Part shown: positions 46,601 through 57,313 of the stretch, one piece after another
Layout: every line of letters starts with the position of its first letter
How positions within the stretch are numbered: position 1 is the stretch's first letter
Source of the DNA: Erythroxylum novogranatense
Taxonomy: Eukaryota; Streptophyta; Magnoliopsida; Malpighiales; Erythroxylaceae
DNA length: 64,000 nucleotides
Reading direction: 5' to 3'
Assembly (NCBI GenBank): GCA_029891385.1
Contig: CM057225.1
Coordinates: 77,649,887 to 77,713,886 of the forward strand
The notes under the pieces: model-generated
Seen by the model: the letters and a program-made list of their open reading frames with translations, nothing else
What the model was told of the DNA's origin: nothing
The model's database searches: none
Position numbers and translations under genes: made by a program

Positions 46601-49600
46601 AAGAATTTCGTCCTCGAAATTCTCAGTCAACGGTTCACTATGACCGTTATCATATGATTCTACATATCCTATACACTTTTCCACTTAATGATTCACTTTT
46701 GGAGTGATCACAGTAACCACTCTCAGTCCGTGGTTCAGTTACTAATTTTGCTCACTCATTATCACTTAGTACAAGAGATTTGATTCAACAAGACTATTAG
46801 TTGGCGATCTCATTTTCTTAGCTATCTCACTTGCCATTTCTAGAATAGTCACTACCTTTGGTTCCGATATATAACTTCGATTCAAGATTTTCAATCTATT
46901 CACCGATCACATTTTATCCTTCTAATACCTTTTTCCCCGATGCCATATAGTCCAATTTAAGTTCCATCGAGTACGCTCCATTTCTTTGGTACCTCCCTTA
47001 AACACGCCGTGACGATTTACATTCCTTGGTATCAATACGGTGACATTTAACTCCACTTCACTATAATCAAGAATAATGTACCTAATGCACTCATTTATTA
47101 TATGCCATTCACTTTATATTCGAGTTCGATTCGCGTTAGACAATTTCATCGCTCCATAGTGTTCACACACTTTATCCGGATATACTGATTTACTCGCCTC
47201 ATTTGTCCGATCCGATTCCACTTTAGCTAACCATGCAGCTTTCCTAAGTCACTTTCCTTTGTCTCACTCATTATAGTCTCAAATCCATTATAATCTTTGA
47301 CTCCAAAGAGCAACTGCGCGAGTTAGTAGCAAAGATATTCCTACAATCAATCGTAACTCTATAACACGATCATAATCAAACATTTTCTGTTGAACTTTTA
47401 CACCTATAAGCACTTGAATCAATAATCACATCATTCTATACCCATAGTTATTCAATTTCACTTTTCACATATGCTTACTAGAATGTCTAACTTCAACTGT
47501 TCACTTTCTTGTTCTAGTACCTTTTTATCGGGTCCACTTACTTCTTCTTTGAATTTTCACTATTGTTTTTCCAATTTAATTTGTATAATCAAACTCATCA
47601 TAAAATTTATCACTTTACTTCTGCACTCTTAACCATTCTTATCACTATTTTTACAACTTCAATTTTCGAAACACCTCACTATTACCCATAATCCTTGACA
47701 ATCATTGAAAATCTCAATATCTCAGTAATTGATTTGTTCATTGCCGCATTATCTGCTCACTAGTCGAGTGTAGTAGGTAGAATTGTTCGCTCATTTCAAA
47801 GATTGCCGATTTATACCCGCCTCTTTCCTCAAATTAACCCAAAGGTATCCTTATAGGAATCTATAGCTTCAAGGTTTTCAATCGCTAACATGACACCAAG
47901 ACCATTTATCAAAGTCGATCAATATTCACCGCCCACTCCTCCAAAGTATGTATATCATCGATGACGATTCCTCAATTAGTCCTATCGCTCTTTTCACTTT
48001 TCACTGCTCAACACTTCCAAACACATTCTGCCTCTAATCACGATTACTACCATTTGCTTACCTCGCATAAATCCTTATTAGGTGACTTTACCATACATCT
48101 TTTACCCTTTTCATCGAGTCCACAATTAGTGTATCTGCAATTTCTTTATGAAGATGTCACTACATCACCTCATTGTCGCTTCCTTTTGACCCTCTTGTCT
48201 CTATTCGCCACTCTTTTCATTTCTCTTCTCAATTATTTTCATATCATTCATATCAACATGTGTTAATACCTTGTCATCCATATTTAAACCTCCAAAATTT
48301 CCATTTTATTTTAGTCTCTCAATTCTCGCTTCGAGACTCTTTTATTCTTCGTTTCAAATCTAGATTCCTTAATGCTTTACATCATAACGGAGATCGATTC
48401 ACTTTACATTGCAATTAGATTACCTCCAATTAGAATTTCACTTATGTTGGATACTTTACATTTCAGTACATACTTTGCGTATAATCTCAACAATATGAGC
48501 TATGACTCGCTTTCACTTTTAATTTAGTCCATACTTCTATCCGCTTAACCGTTAGTCTTACTACCATCTTGTTCTGTCCACGAAAGTCTCATCAATCAAT
48601 TATTATACCAATTGCTTTTCAATCATTCTTCACTATACGCATTATCTCAATCCGATACACTTTTATGCCATCATTTAACAAATCGTAACATTTCTTTCGA
48701 AGGTTCCTTGTGATACTCACTTAAATACTTTCTTTGACACTTATTCAAGAATCTATACCGTAATCACTTTTCGCCCTCTCATACAGTACACTCACCCACT
48801 TTTATCTTACTTTAACCTTTTAAGAACTTCACACTTATAATCACTCTAAACATTTACCGCTTCAATTCCTCTATGATTTCCATATATCATCACATACATT
48901 TCATTAGTCACAATCAACATTATCGTCCAATAGATATCCCCAACAAGAATCGACTTAAATACAATAACTCTTTCCATATACCGCTATTGGGTTTCATTCT
49001 TTTCAAGATCTTTATTTCATTCTCACCATATCATTAAACTGTATGTCTCATTCCCTATCCGTTATTCGTGCAACTTGACCTTATAAGGTCATATCAATTT
49101 GGCTTATCATCTTATGATCTTTATTATTATTATTTTTTTTTTCTGCTTTCTACTACCTATATACTATTTTCCTCAAATATCCTATGATCGGTGTTCACAA
49201 ATCCCCGATACCCGACAAAATCATTGATATAACTCCATTTTATCTCTATCTATATGCCTATCCATTTACCGCTTTTGTGTCCATATACACCTAATTCAGA
49301 ATTTCCCGATACACCATCGAGAAATCATCATACTGTCTTTTTCCTTTATAATTTTATCAAACGAATTTCCAAACTCAGAACACAATAATCACATAACCAT
49401 TTTAATCTCAAGCTTATGCGATCTAGATCAAAATCATCTCACAAATTCTTCAGCTTTATCTATACACTTTTATCTCGCTCTAATAGGCATTTGGGCATCT
49501 TACTTTTTCTGGTTCTTTCAGTTCTCAATAAACCGTTCAAAGACTCTATCGAGCTTCTTTCCATTTCACTATTATCTTCGCCTATAATATCTATTGATCT

Positions 49601-50137
49601 CTAACTTGAATACTGATGAATCCAAAATATGCCCGATCGACCATCTACATTTTACTCAATTCCAATATTTCCCCATTCATGACATATACAATGTAATCGT
49701 AATTACCTAACCATCCCGCTTTTAATTTCACTTAGATCTACTATAACCAATATGCTTCCCATAACTCTAATGGACTTCTCCCGCTTCTCAACATCTTCAT
49801 TTTTCTCGTCACCATAATATTGTCAATTTAATTTGGAAATTTTAATTAGTCTAGGCCAACACAATCATTCTGCTATCGCATATGAGGGTTTCTAACCCAT
49901 AGACAATATCAACCTTCTTATCCATCTTTCCTTTATCCTTTCCTAATTGATTATCCCTTTAGGATTTACACTCTAATCCAAATTTCACTCTTCTCTCACT
50001 TAGTCACTGACACTTACGCACTGTAGGATTTATCCTCGTGCGACTCGACTAGGGATCGCCACTACGGTCCGCAACGACGTGACTCAAATGCATGCAACCT
50101 ATGTTCCAAATCGCGCCAGATACTTTTCGTACTCTCG
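46601..50137. other. LARD internal region, non-coding
   Basis: About 3.5 kb, A/T-rich and low in G on the plus strand. The longest frames are about 100 codons, on the plus strand (antisense to the element), and show no known domain. The minus-strand leader just below 50137 shares GCATGCATTT(G/A)AGTCA and GATCCCTAGTC with the internal piece of the element at 10250. Only the last ~30 bp before the polypurine tract still resemble gypsy pol. Confidence 0.7.
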
Positions 50138-50151
50138 GGCTCGATACCACC
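50138..50151 (-). other. LARD primer-binding site
   Basis: Minus strand after the 5' LTR end GGGTGTTACA: TTTAGGTGGTATCGAGCC. TGGTATCGAGCC matches the initiator tRNA(Met) primer site with one or two losses. Confidence 0.78.
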
Positions 50152-50155
50152 TAAA

Positions 50156-53100
50156 TGTAACACCCATCTCCGTAAGACCGAACCCGATATCGTTGGTGAT
50201 ATCCGAGTCCGTGTCCCACGAGAGTGGCGTCTACATCACCGATTTAAAATTCAGTATACATTTTTTCTCTTTTCTTCAGAGCTATTAACTCCACGCTCAC
50301 ACGGCGGACACGAGAAGTAAATAAAACCGTGTTCAATATACACCAGCCATTATTATACCATCCAAGAATAATTACAATCAACAAGGTCAAGAAACATTCA
50401 TACCACAAGGGCTCAATAAAATACAATGCCTTATTATACGGTTGATTGCGAATACAATTTACTAAGACACTAATGCAGATACGAACCGATCCCGACCTCT
50501 AACCTTTACTCGTCTACAGAGACATACTCCCGTGTCAACCGGTATTCTTCAGACCTGAAAATAGATGCAAATTTTGGGTGAGTTTTATGAACTCAATGAG
50601 AAACCATCATCGATGGTTCACTCAAATCATGATTACGCCCGTGGCGTCTAAAGATCTGACAAGAATCATCAATTACCAATAAGCGGTCAATAACCATATC
50701 CAAGAATAAAGAAACCATTCATAGTAACACATACCATCACGAAGCAAGATTTATCACAAAATAAATATTTATGCGAATGCAATGCATATGTGACTCTTTC
50801 CAATTATTCAAGACAGCCCAAGTGCTCGGTCGGTGTTCGGTGGGACGCGTCGAGATTTTCCCCTCGGGCTCGAGGCGGTCAAGATCTGAGGTGAGAGCTC
50901 AAGCTCTTATCAAGAAAATAGCAACTTAGGGCACGCCCATTATCCGATCATGCAATTATGCATGCGAAGACAAGATTCAAGAACGTGCGGTGTTTGGCTA
51001 TAACGCCCAAAGGTATCAAGAATCAATGATATGGCTATAAAGCCCAAAGATAGCGAAGTTCAAGATGGTGGCTATAAAGCCCACTCTATCAAGACGGTAA
51101 AATCATACAATACAATCCCATACATGCCAAGAGTCATACACGGTGATCATTCAATTCACTTTTGCACGTAATTCACGCTGAGCATGTAAACAACCAGAAA
51201 TTTGAGAAACCAACTAGGTTACTCACCTATTACTTCGAGCTAATGCCGAAAACCTCTCAGTGACGTCGGTCAATCGACGCCCAATTGAGCCTCTATATGA
51301 ATCGAAAAAGTACGAGTCACTAAATATAAAATTTGTGCTCATGTTGATGAGATATGCATGTTCATGAATTCCCGGTCCTAATTCAATATTTTCCCATAAT
51401 CAAATTCTATCAAAAATTAGAAATCCATAGGCGCTAACGGTGCGCAATTCGGACCTCTATACGTCCCAAATTAAATAAAGCAAAGGTTTACATGTTCCAA
51501 TCGATAGGGGCTACGCCAAATTCCGCCTAAAATTTCCGCTTTCATAATATGAAATTAAATATTCAACGAATCCGATGCCTCTGGAATCAGGTCAATCGGA
51601 CGTCGGACGGGAAAGAAATTGACAAAAGAACAATCGGATCAATTAATACCACATAAAATTCCAAAATAAATAAAAAAGAATACCCACGCTACCGCTCATG
51701 GGGCGAGACGCGTCGCCCTCATGAGGCTGACTCACTCGCTTGTCATGAGGGCGAGGCATGTCGCCTCACGACCGCCAGTCTATCTCGCCATGAGGCGACG
51801 TCATCTCGCGCTCGCGAGGCGAGACGTCGCCCTCATGAGCCGTGAAGTTTCCTCTCGCTTTTGCCCCTTTCTTTTCCAGATTACAGTCCCAATCTCCAAC
51901 TACTCTAATTCTTAGCACAAAATCAGAAAATACCCACTATACCTCATTGAAAAGCTTATGAAAAGCTCTACAATTCTCAAGAAGACCATAAAAATCAATT
52001 CCAACCCTAAGGGTGTCAAATATCCCATCAAACCTTCTGCCTACTCAATTTCCCTCAACACAGGGCAGTACATTTGCAATTTCATAACTCACTGATTCCT
52101 TAGTAATAAATTACCAAAAAAATATGGTCAATAAGTTCACAATGTCCTCTACAACTTTCATGAACAATCCAAAATCCAATTCTATTTCTAAACCAGTCAA
52201 TTAATTTATTCAATGTTACTGTCCCTGAAATCCTCCAATTTGGGCAGTAACCTTACAACAAGCATATCTCCCTGTACACAAGTCAGGAAAATCAGAACTT
52301 TATATCCCTGTAAAGATAACATCTCAAACTTCAATTTTCATGAAGCACTCAACATCCAATTCGGTCTTTAACAATTTCAAAACTGTTATGGAAGTCTCTG
52401 TTATGATCAGCCATTCATAACCTAATGTAGGGTCAGTTTTTGAAAAATCATAACTCCCAATTCTGACTTCTAAAAATTACACACCATAAGTCATTTTCAA
52501 GGTAATCTCTTCCTCTACAACTTTTCAGAAGCTCACTCACACCAATTCAGTCCACTTAAAATGTTAAAATTACCTCCAATCAGTAAACTCACAAAATCAC
52601 ACTTAAGCTAGGTTTCATCCAAAATGCTCAAAACCAGTCATTAGTAATCAATTCATATCTCCCAATATACAATTCTAAAAATAGTAAGATCAGTAAAAAT
52701 GGAAAGATAATTCAATATGATACAACTTCCATGAAAACCATTTTCCCTAATTCCATCTCAATTAATTCATAAAAATCAACAAAACTCAGATGTCATGGTT
52801 GCGGTTACTGTTCACAGGCAATGGAACAGGAATTTTCCCATTCAAAAATTCACCCTTCTATCATTAAAATTCAACAACACCTATTTCACACTAAATTGAA
52901 GCCAACATCCCAAAGTTTCAGTGGCCACTAACCTTACCTCACTAGCATTTCTACACAATAAGTTATGAACAAAACAGTAACATCAATTATAATTCCAACT
53001 TTCCAGATTTAAGGTTAACCTTAGTTCAACCACTTCCAATGCCTTTTTCACATCACTAGACATCAAAATAAATACAAATTAAATATTAATACAGTCATAC

Positions 53101-54345
53101 ATATTCTAGGGCTAACACTGAAAAATTTACAGCATTAAATTCCTCAATTCAAAGACTCAAATAATTATCCACATTCAATTCTAAATCAAACCATATCATA
53201 AATTTTAATGCATATTCACCTAGCCTCATACCCCTTTCTTCAAATCACAATAATCATCACTTTAATGTCTACATGAACCTAATACATGCTTGAAATCCTT
53301 TTATTAACTACCCCATACTATCATGGCATTTAATTCTATGTAAAAACAACATTTAAAACTCAAACCTTAAATAACAACTTACCTAATTCAAACCCTCCTT
53401 CAAACCTTCAACAACCACTTCTAACTCCTACACCAAGGTACCAACCACCTTTCCTTCTCAAGTATGCTCAAGACTCATCTTCTAGCTTTGAGGGAATCAA
53501 AGAGAAGAGCTTAAAGTTATGGAGAAAGATGAGAAGAGAGCAAAATTTTTTGTTGGTTTATAAAGATGAGTTTAAGTTGTGTGAGTTTCGGATGAGTTAA
53601 TAACCAAGCCTTTAAAAACAATCCATTTCCTTTCCTTGTTTAATAACCATACACGTCCGAAGAATGAAGAGAGGCATTAAATGATGCCTTTTTCAATGGC
53701 ACAAAGTGATTGGTCCATAATTCAAAGAAAAGTCAATATATCATTTCTTTAATCCAGTCCAAAATTTTACTCCATTTAACTCCTATGACCCTAATTTCAG
53801 TCCCATAATAATATACCCAATATTATAGTACCATTGGGTAGCGATTTTTGCTACCGAGGATCGACCGGTTTGCCAATTGGCGATTTATCCGGTCCGAGAA
53901 TTTCCCCGAATTATTTTTCTGAGAATTAATGAAATTCCCTAAAATTATAAAACATGTAACAGTGCACTCCAAATAATTTTTCAATCACAAAAAAAATTAC
54001 CTTTTCTACCCCAAAACATGTTTAGGCCAGTTACCGGCGATTTTGCCGGTCCGGAAATTTTTTCCGGAAAATTTCAGAAAAATTCCTGAAAATCTCTTAA
54101 AATCTAAAACGCTTAATAGCGTACTCAGAATAATTTTTCAAATCCCATAACCACGTTAATCACAATAAGATGCCGTTAGGCCCAATTACCGGGAATGTCA
54201 TGAATGCATTTACCGTAATTTCATGTACACGATTGATACTGTGTATCAATCCTATTATGCACGAACAGTAATAATTATTTCTTATCAATCTCATCCTATG
54301 CCAATTTTACTATTTTACCCTTCTAGGAGGGGGTGGGACGTTACA
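50156..54345 (-). repeat. LARD 5' LTR (4190 bp)
   Basis: Minus strand starts TGTAACGTCCCACCCCCTCC at 54345 and ends GGGTGTTACA at 50156. Palindrome cluster at 51680-51845, TATA box at 53557. Compared with the other LTR, differences concentrate at CCGG, CAG and CTG words, for example around 53855-54070. Confidence 0.9.
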
Positions 54346-54350
54346 GATCT
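54346..54350 (+). repeat. Target duplication GATCT (right) of the LARD
   Basis: Matches 42387-42391. Confidence 0.92.
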
Positions 54351-54828
54351 CCCCTTGGAGAAACTGTACGCACAATTGAAAAGCGATAACTTTCTTCTCC
54401 ACGTGAAGCCAGCAAACACTCGGTCTTCAGATGGGGTGCAACGATTCTCGTTGTTTATCGCCGAAAATTGATGCTCATGAACTACAACAGACTTCACTTT
54501 CACCCCTCTCAGGTGCTTTTTATTCTTACTTCATCTTGATTTTATCTATAACATCATCTTTAATTATTTCTGTGTGTGCCATTTAGTTTGAATTCATCTC
54601 CCCTTATATCGCTTGCTTAATACATATTCATTTCTAATATTTTCAGAAAAAATCCTGAATCTTCTTCATCAGCTAAACAATATCTCGAAAAAAGATTCTC
54701 TGATGTTGAATACCACTTGCCGTCACAAATGGATAAGTCGATCAGCAGCAGCGAATGTACGTCACCATCAGACGCCCAATCTACTACAGATACTCGTCGT
54801 AATAGGAAAAAACCCAGATTCTCATAAC
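54351..54828 (+). pseudogene. Helitron RPA-like gene, last exons
   Basis: After the LARD the frame resumes as LPLEKLYAQLKSDNFLLHV then KPANTRSSDGVQRFS, an RPA1 C-terminal OB-fold end. A donor (TCTCAG|GTGC, near 54513) and an acceptor (TTTTCAG near 54650) lead to the last exon: NPESSSSAKQYLEKRFSDVE, YHLPSQMDKSISSSE, ending RRNRKKPRFS and a stop near 54826. The basic end may be a nuclear signal. Copia-LTR sequence begins immediately after. Confidence 0.72.
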
Positions 54829-55215
54829 TTTCGACTTGTATTTATAACTTTTCTTCTCTAACTGCTTCTTGATTCTTTCTTCTTGAATCTTGAAAGAATC
54901 GATTATTCAGTTGAGGTCTGTAGACTCAAACTGATTCTTGTATGTGCTTCCGTCTGCTTTGTCAACTTCATTTGTGTTTTTAACTTCGTCTGTGCTGTGA
55001 ACTTCGTCTGTGTTGTCAACTTCGTCTGTGTTGTTAACTTCGTCTGTGTTGTGAACTTCGTCTGTGTTGTCAACTTCGTTTGTGTTGTGAACTTCGCCTC
55101 AGATTTGATCTCTTCGCATACTTCGCTGCCTTTTACGACTTCGCCTACTTTTCAACTTCGCTCGCTTTTCCGACTTCGCTTATTTTTTCAAGTTCGCTCA
55201 TTTTTCAACTCCGCC
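54829..55215 (-). repeat. Copia-LTR piece with an 18-bp minisatellite
   Basis: Begins with GACTTGTATTTATA, the same word as at 60535 in the copia LTR family. 54960-55100 holds about eight copies of AACTTCGTCTGTGTTGTC (18 bp), then looser TTCGCxTTTTC words to about 55215. The plus-strand frame that crosses it (VNFVCV repeats) is a by-product of the repeat. Confidence 0.75.
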
Positions 55216-55545
55216 TGCTTTTCTCTCAGATGGCTAAATTCCAAGCTTCGTCCCCTTAGAGGTCTCTCCAATAATTAGCTCTTCTGGATGAGAACTCCTA
55301 TACTTCCAATCTTTTTTCAATCCACTGGTTTGTGGAATATCCTCAACCTTATCTATCTCAGTTCGTGGTGATGGAGTTTCTATTATATCATCTAATTTCT
55401 TTGAAGCGCTTCCACTCCCCATGTCATCTTCCTTATGGGGTTGGGAAATATCATCAAACTTGACATGGATGGTTTTTTTAACTGTCTTCGAAATAAGATT
55501 GTAAACTCCAAAAGCCTTAGATGAAGATCAGTAGCCTACAAACAT
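55216..55545 (-). pseudogene. Copia pol piece between integrase and RT
   Basis: Minus reading: GMFVGY, SKAFGVYN, TIHVKFDD, then a variable acidic linker (PSPRTEIDKVEDIPQ) and DWKYRSSHPEELIIG. This is the conserved stretch after integrase (FxGYSxxSKAYRVFN) leading to the RT lead-in (SHPxELIIG). One stop after GMFVGY. Orientation agrees with the other minus-strand copia pieces to the right. Confidence 0.8.
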
Positions 55546-55624
55546 TCCTGACAGATAATCTAGTGATAAGTCTCCTTGGAGTATACGAATTGACTAATCC
55601 TTCTTGGAAAACATGTGTAGAGAA

Positions 55625-55774
55625 AAAGAGGAAGCAATAGTCGAACTAAGAGTGATTGAAGAATGGTGTTATACTAGACAGATAATCTAGTGGAAACAAC
55701 CAACGTGTTGAAGACTTTCCATTAGATTATCTGTCCAGTATAACCGCAGTCTTCATCGTAATGCACTTCCTCTT
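55625..55774. repeat. Foldback hairpin with ~22-base loop
   Basis: GTTATACTAGACAGATAATC (from 55669) pairs with GATTATCTGTCCAGTATAAC (ending about 55743), and the stem continues through CTAGTGGAAA against TTTCCATTAG. About 30 bp pair with three irregular positions. Looser pairing extends to AAGAGGAAG and CTTCCTCTT at the outer ends. The loop is AACCAACGTG-like. The shape is like a plant miRNA precursor or a tiny foldback element; expression is unknown. Confidence 0.65.
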
Positions 55775-56571
55775 ATCTTTGCTTCTCCGTTTCTTCTCAC
55801 TTTTCTCTTCGCGCTTCCTCTTGATCTTCTTTATTTAAAGCAGTTCACTTGATGTCATTTCCAACTCGCATTAAATTTCAGTTACCAATTCCATAATCCT
55901 TCTTGGAGTATACGAATTGATATAATATTTTTAACGTATCTCAAGGCAAATCATTTCTGTTTCACTTCATCATCTTGCACTACTGCCCCTCATTTAATAC
56001 AGTGGAACTCTTCAACTTTAATTTTTTATTGCGCGACTATATATCTTCCCTGCCAGACGCCTTGCTGATAACTCTATATCTAAACTTTGAAAAAAGCCAT
56101 TTGTTACAAGTAAAAAAAAATTCTTTTCAGAATTTTGATAGATTCTAATTGCTCAAAACTTTGTTTACTAATTAAGTTATGATAACGCTTGAATCTAAAA
56201 TATTTAAAGAAACGATTAATCAGTTGAGTTCTGTAACTAACTCAGACTGACTCTTGCGTCTGCTTTTCTATACGCGTCTTCGTCTGTTTTTCTTAGCGTC
56301 TGCATCTGCGTCTGCTTTTCTTTGCCTTTGTGTCTGCGTCTGCTTTTCTTTGCGTCTGCATGACTTCGTCTGTCTTGACTTCGTCTGTATTCGACATCGT
56401 CTGTGTTCGACTTCGTCTGTCTGACTTCCTCTGTGTTGACACCGTCTGTGTTCGACTTCGTCTGTCTTCAACTTCGTCTGTGCTCGACTTCGTCTCTCTA
56501 ACTTCCTTTTTATTTTGCTTTCTTTGTTATACATCAAAATCATTTTTAATTTATGTCATTTGGACTTAACA
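55775..56571 (-). repeat. Copia-LTR fragment with minisatellite
   Basis: Minus LTR start TGTTAAGTCCAAATGAC at 56571. The minisatellite at about 56270-56520 has GTCTGCxTTTTCTTTGC and TTCGTCTGTxTTCGAC words. At 55893-55917 the word TCCTTCTTGGAGTATACGAATTGA repeats one near 55573. The rest is degraded. Confidence 0.6.
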
Positions 56572-57072
56572 ATCTCCCCTTAACAAATTAAGTTAAGTTA
56601 TTTTTCTCACGTTGTCTAACTTTGCAATCTTCGACTTCGACTTGAATTTATAGCCTTCGTCTCGAACTGCTTCTTGATTCTTGTTTCTTGAATCTTTAAA
56701 CAAACGGTTAATCAGTTTAGTTAGAATTAACTCAGATCGACTCTTCATGCGTCGCTTTTCTATCGCGTCTTCGTCTGCTTTTTCTTAGCGTCTGCGTCCC
56801 GCTTTTCTTTGCGGTTGTGTCTGCTCGCTTTTCTTTGCGTCTGCATGACTTCGCCTCGTGTTCGACTTCGCCTCAGATTCGACATCATCTCGTGTTCGAC
56901 TTCGCCTCTCGACTTTCTCTCGTGTTGACATCGCCATGCCTTCAACTTCGTCGTGTTCGACTTCGTGCATCTTCAACTTCGTGCGTGTTCGACTTCGATG
57001 CCTAACTTCCTTTTATTTATTTTCTTTGTTATACATCAAAATCATTTTTAAGTTAAGTCATTTGACTTAACA
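56572..57072 (-). repeat. Second, shorter copia-LTR fragment
   Basis: Minus LTR start at 57072 (TGTTAAGTCAAATGAC). The minisatellite at about 56750-57000 resembles the one at 56270-56520. The two fragments repeat the first ~500 bp of the same LTR. Confidence 0.65.
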
Positions 57073-57313
57073 ATCTCCCTTAACAAATTAAGTTAAGTTA
57101 ATTTTTATAATTTGATGATAACGAATTATATACAAGGAAAAAATACAATGTTATGAAAAGAAAAATAAAACTTATCTACAAAACTTCTTCTTTGACTTCT
57201 TCCTTTCTTCGTCTGCTACATTCACACCTTCTTTTCTGAACATCCTCTTCTCGTCTTCTCTCTTCTCCCTTTGTTCATTCTCTTCTCCTCCTATTTGTTA
57301 TAATAAAAAATGA
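57073..57313 (-). other. Polypurine tract and 3' untranslated part, copy A
   Basis: Minus strand ends in TTAAGGGAGATTG before the LTR start. It is T/C-rich on the plus strand, with no gene. The homologous stretch in copy B is 60968-61194. Confidence 0.6.

Larger units (their letters stand above)
42392..54345 (-). mobile_element. LARD-type non-autonomous LTR retrotransposon with 4.19-kb LTRs
   Basis: An 11954-bp insertion with LTRs at 42392-46584 and 50156-54345, a 3571-bp internal region without gag or pol, and GATCT duplications. The primer site (minus, 50138-50151) and the polypurine tract (minus, just above 46584) give minus orientation. LTRs start TGTAACGTCCCACC and end GGGTGTTACA. Sequence before the tract, GAATTTCGAGGACGAAATTC, is a hallmark of the pol end of Tekay/Del gypsy elements, suggesting that lineage as source and helper. 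Large LTRs with a non-coding internal domain fit the LARD class. Confidence 0.9.
25251..54828 (+). mobile_element. Helitron with RepHel and RPA-like genes, carrying two nested LTR elements
   Basis: Extent inferred from gene content: leader (from about 25.3 kb), RepHel relic (about 26.05-40.40 kb) and RPA-like gene (40512 to about 54828). Removing the nested copia (9576 bp) and LARD (11954 bp) leaves about 8 kb, a normal size for an autonomous plant Helitron. The gene pair and order RepHel then RPA are those of plant autonomous Helitrons. I could not fix the 5' TC end or the 3' hairpin and CTRR end. The right side is cut near 54828 by copia-LTR sequence, so the 3' end may be lost. Many stops show it is inactive. 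Confidence 0.75.

Noticed and set aside
47961..49604. Plus-strand ORFs in the LARD core as hidden genes
   Set aside because: Short, Ser/Phe/Leu-rich products of T/C-rich sequence, antisense to the element, no domain.
54883..55278. 131-codon ORF with VNFVCV repeats as a repeat protein
   Set aside because: It is the translation of the 18-bp LTR minisatellite; the pol fragment on the other strand explains the right part.
54960..57000. CRISPR-like array
   Set aside because: Units are contiguous and degenerate with no unique spacers of fixed length, in a plant genome; these are minisatellites.
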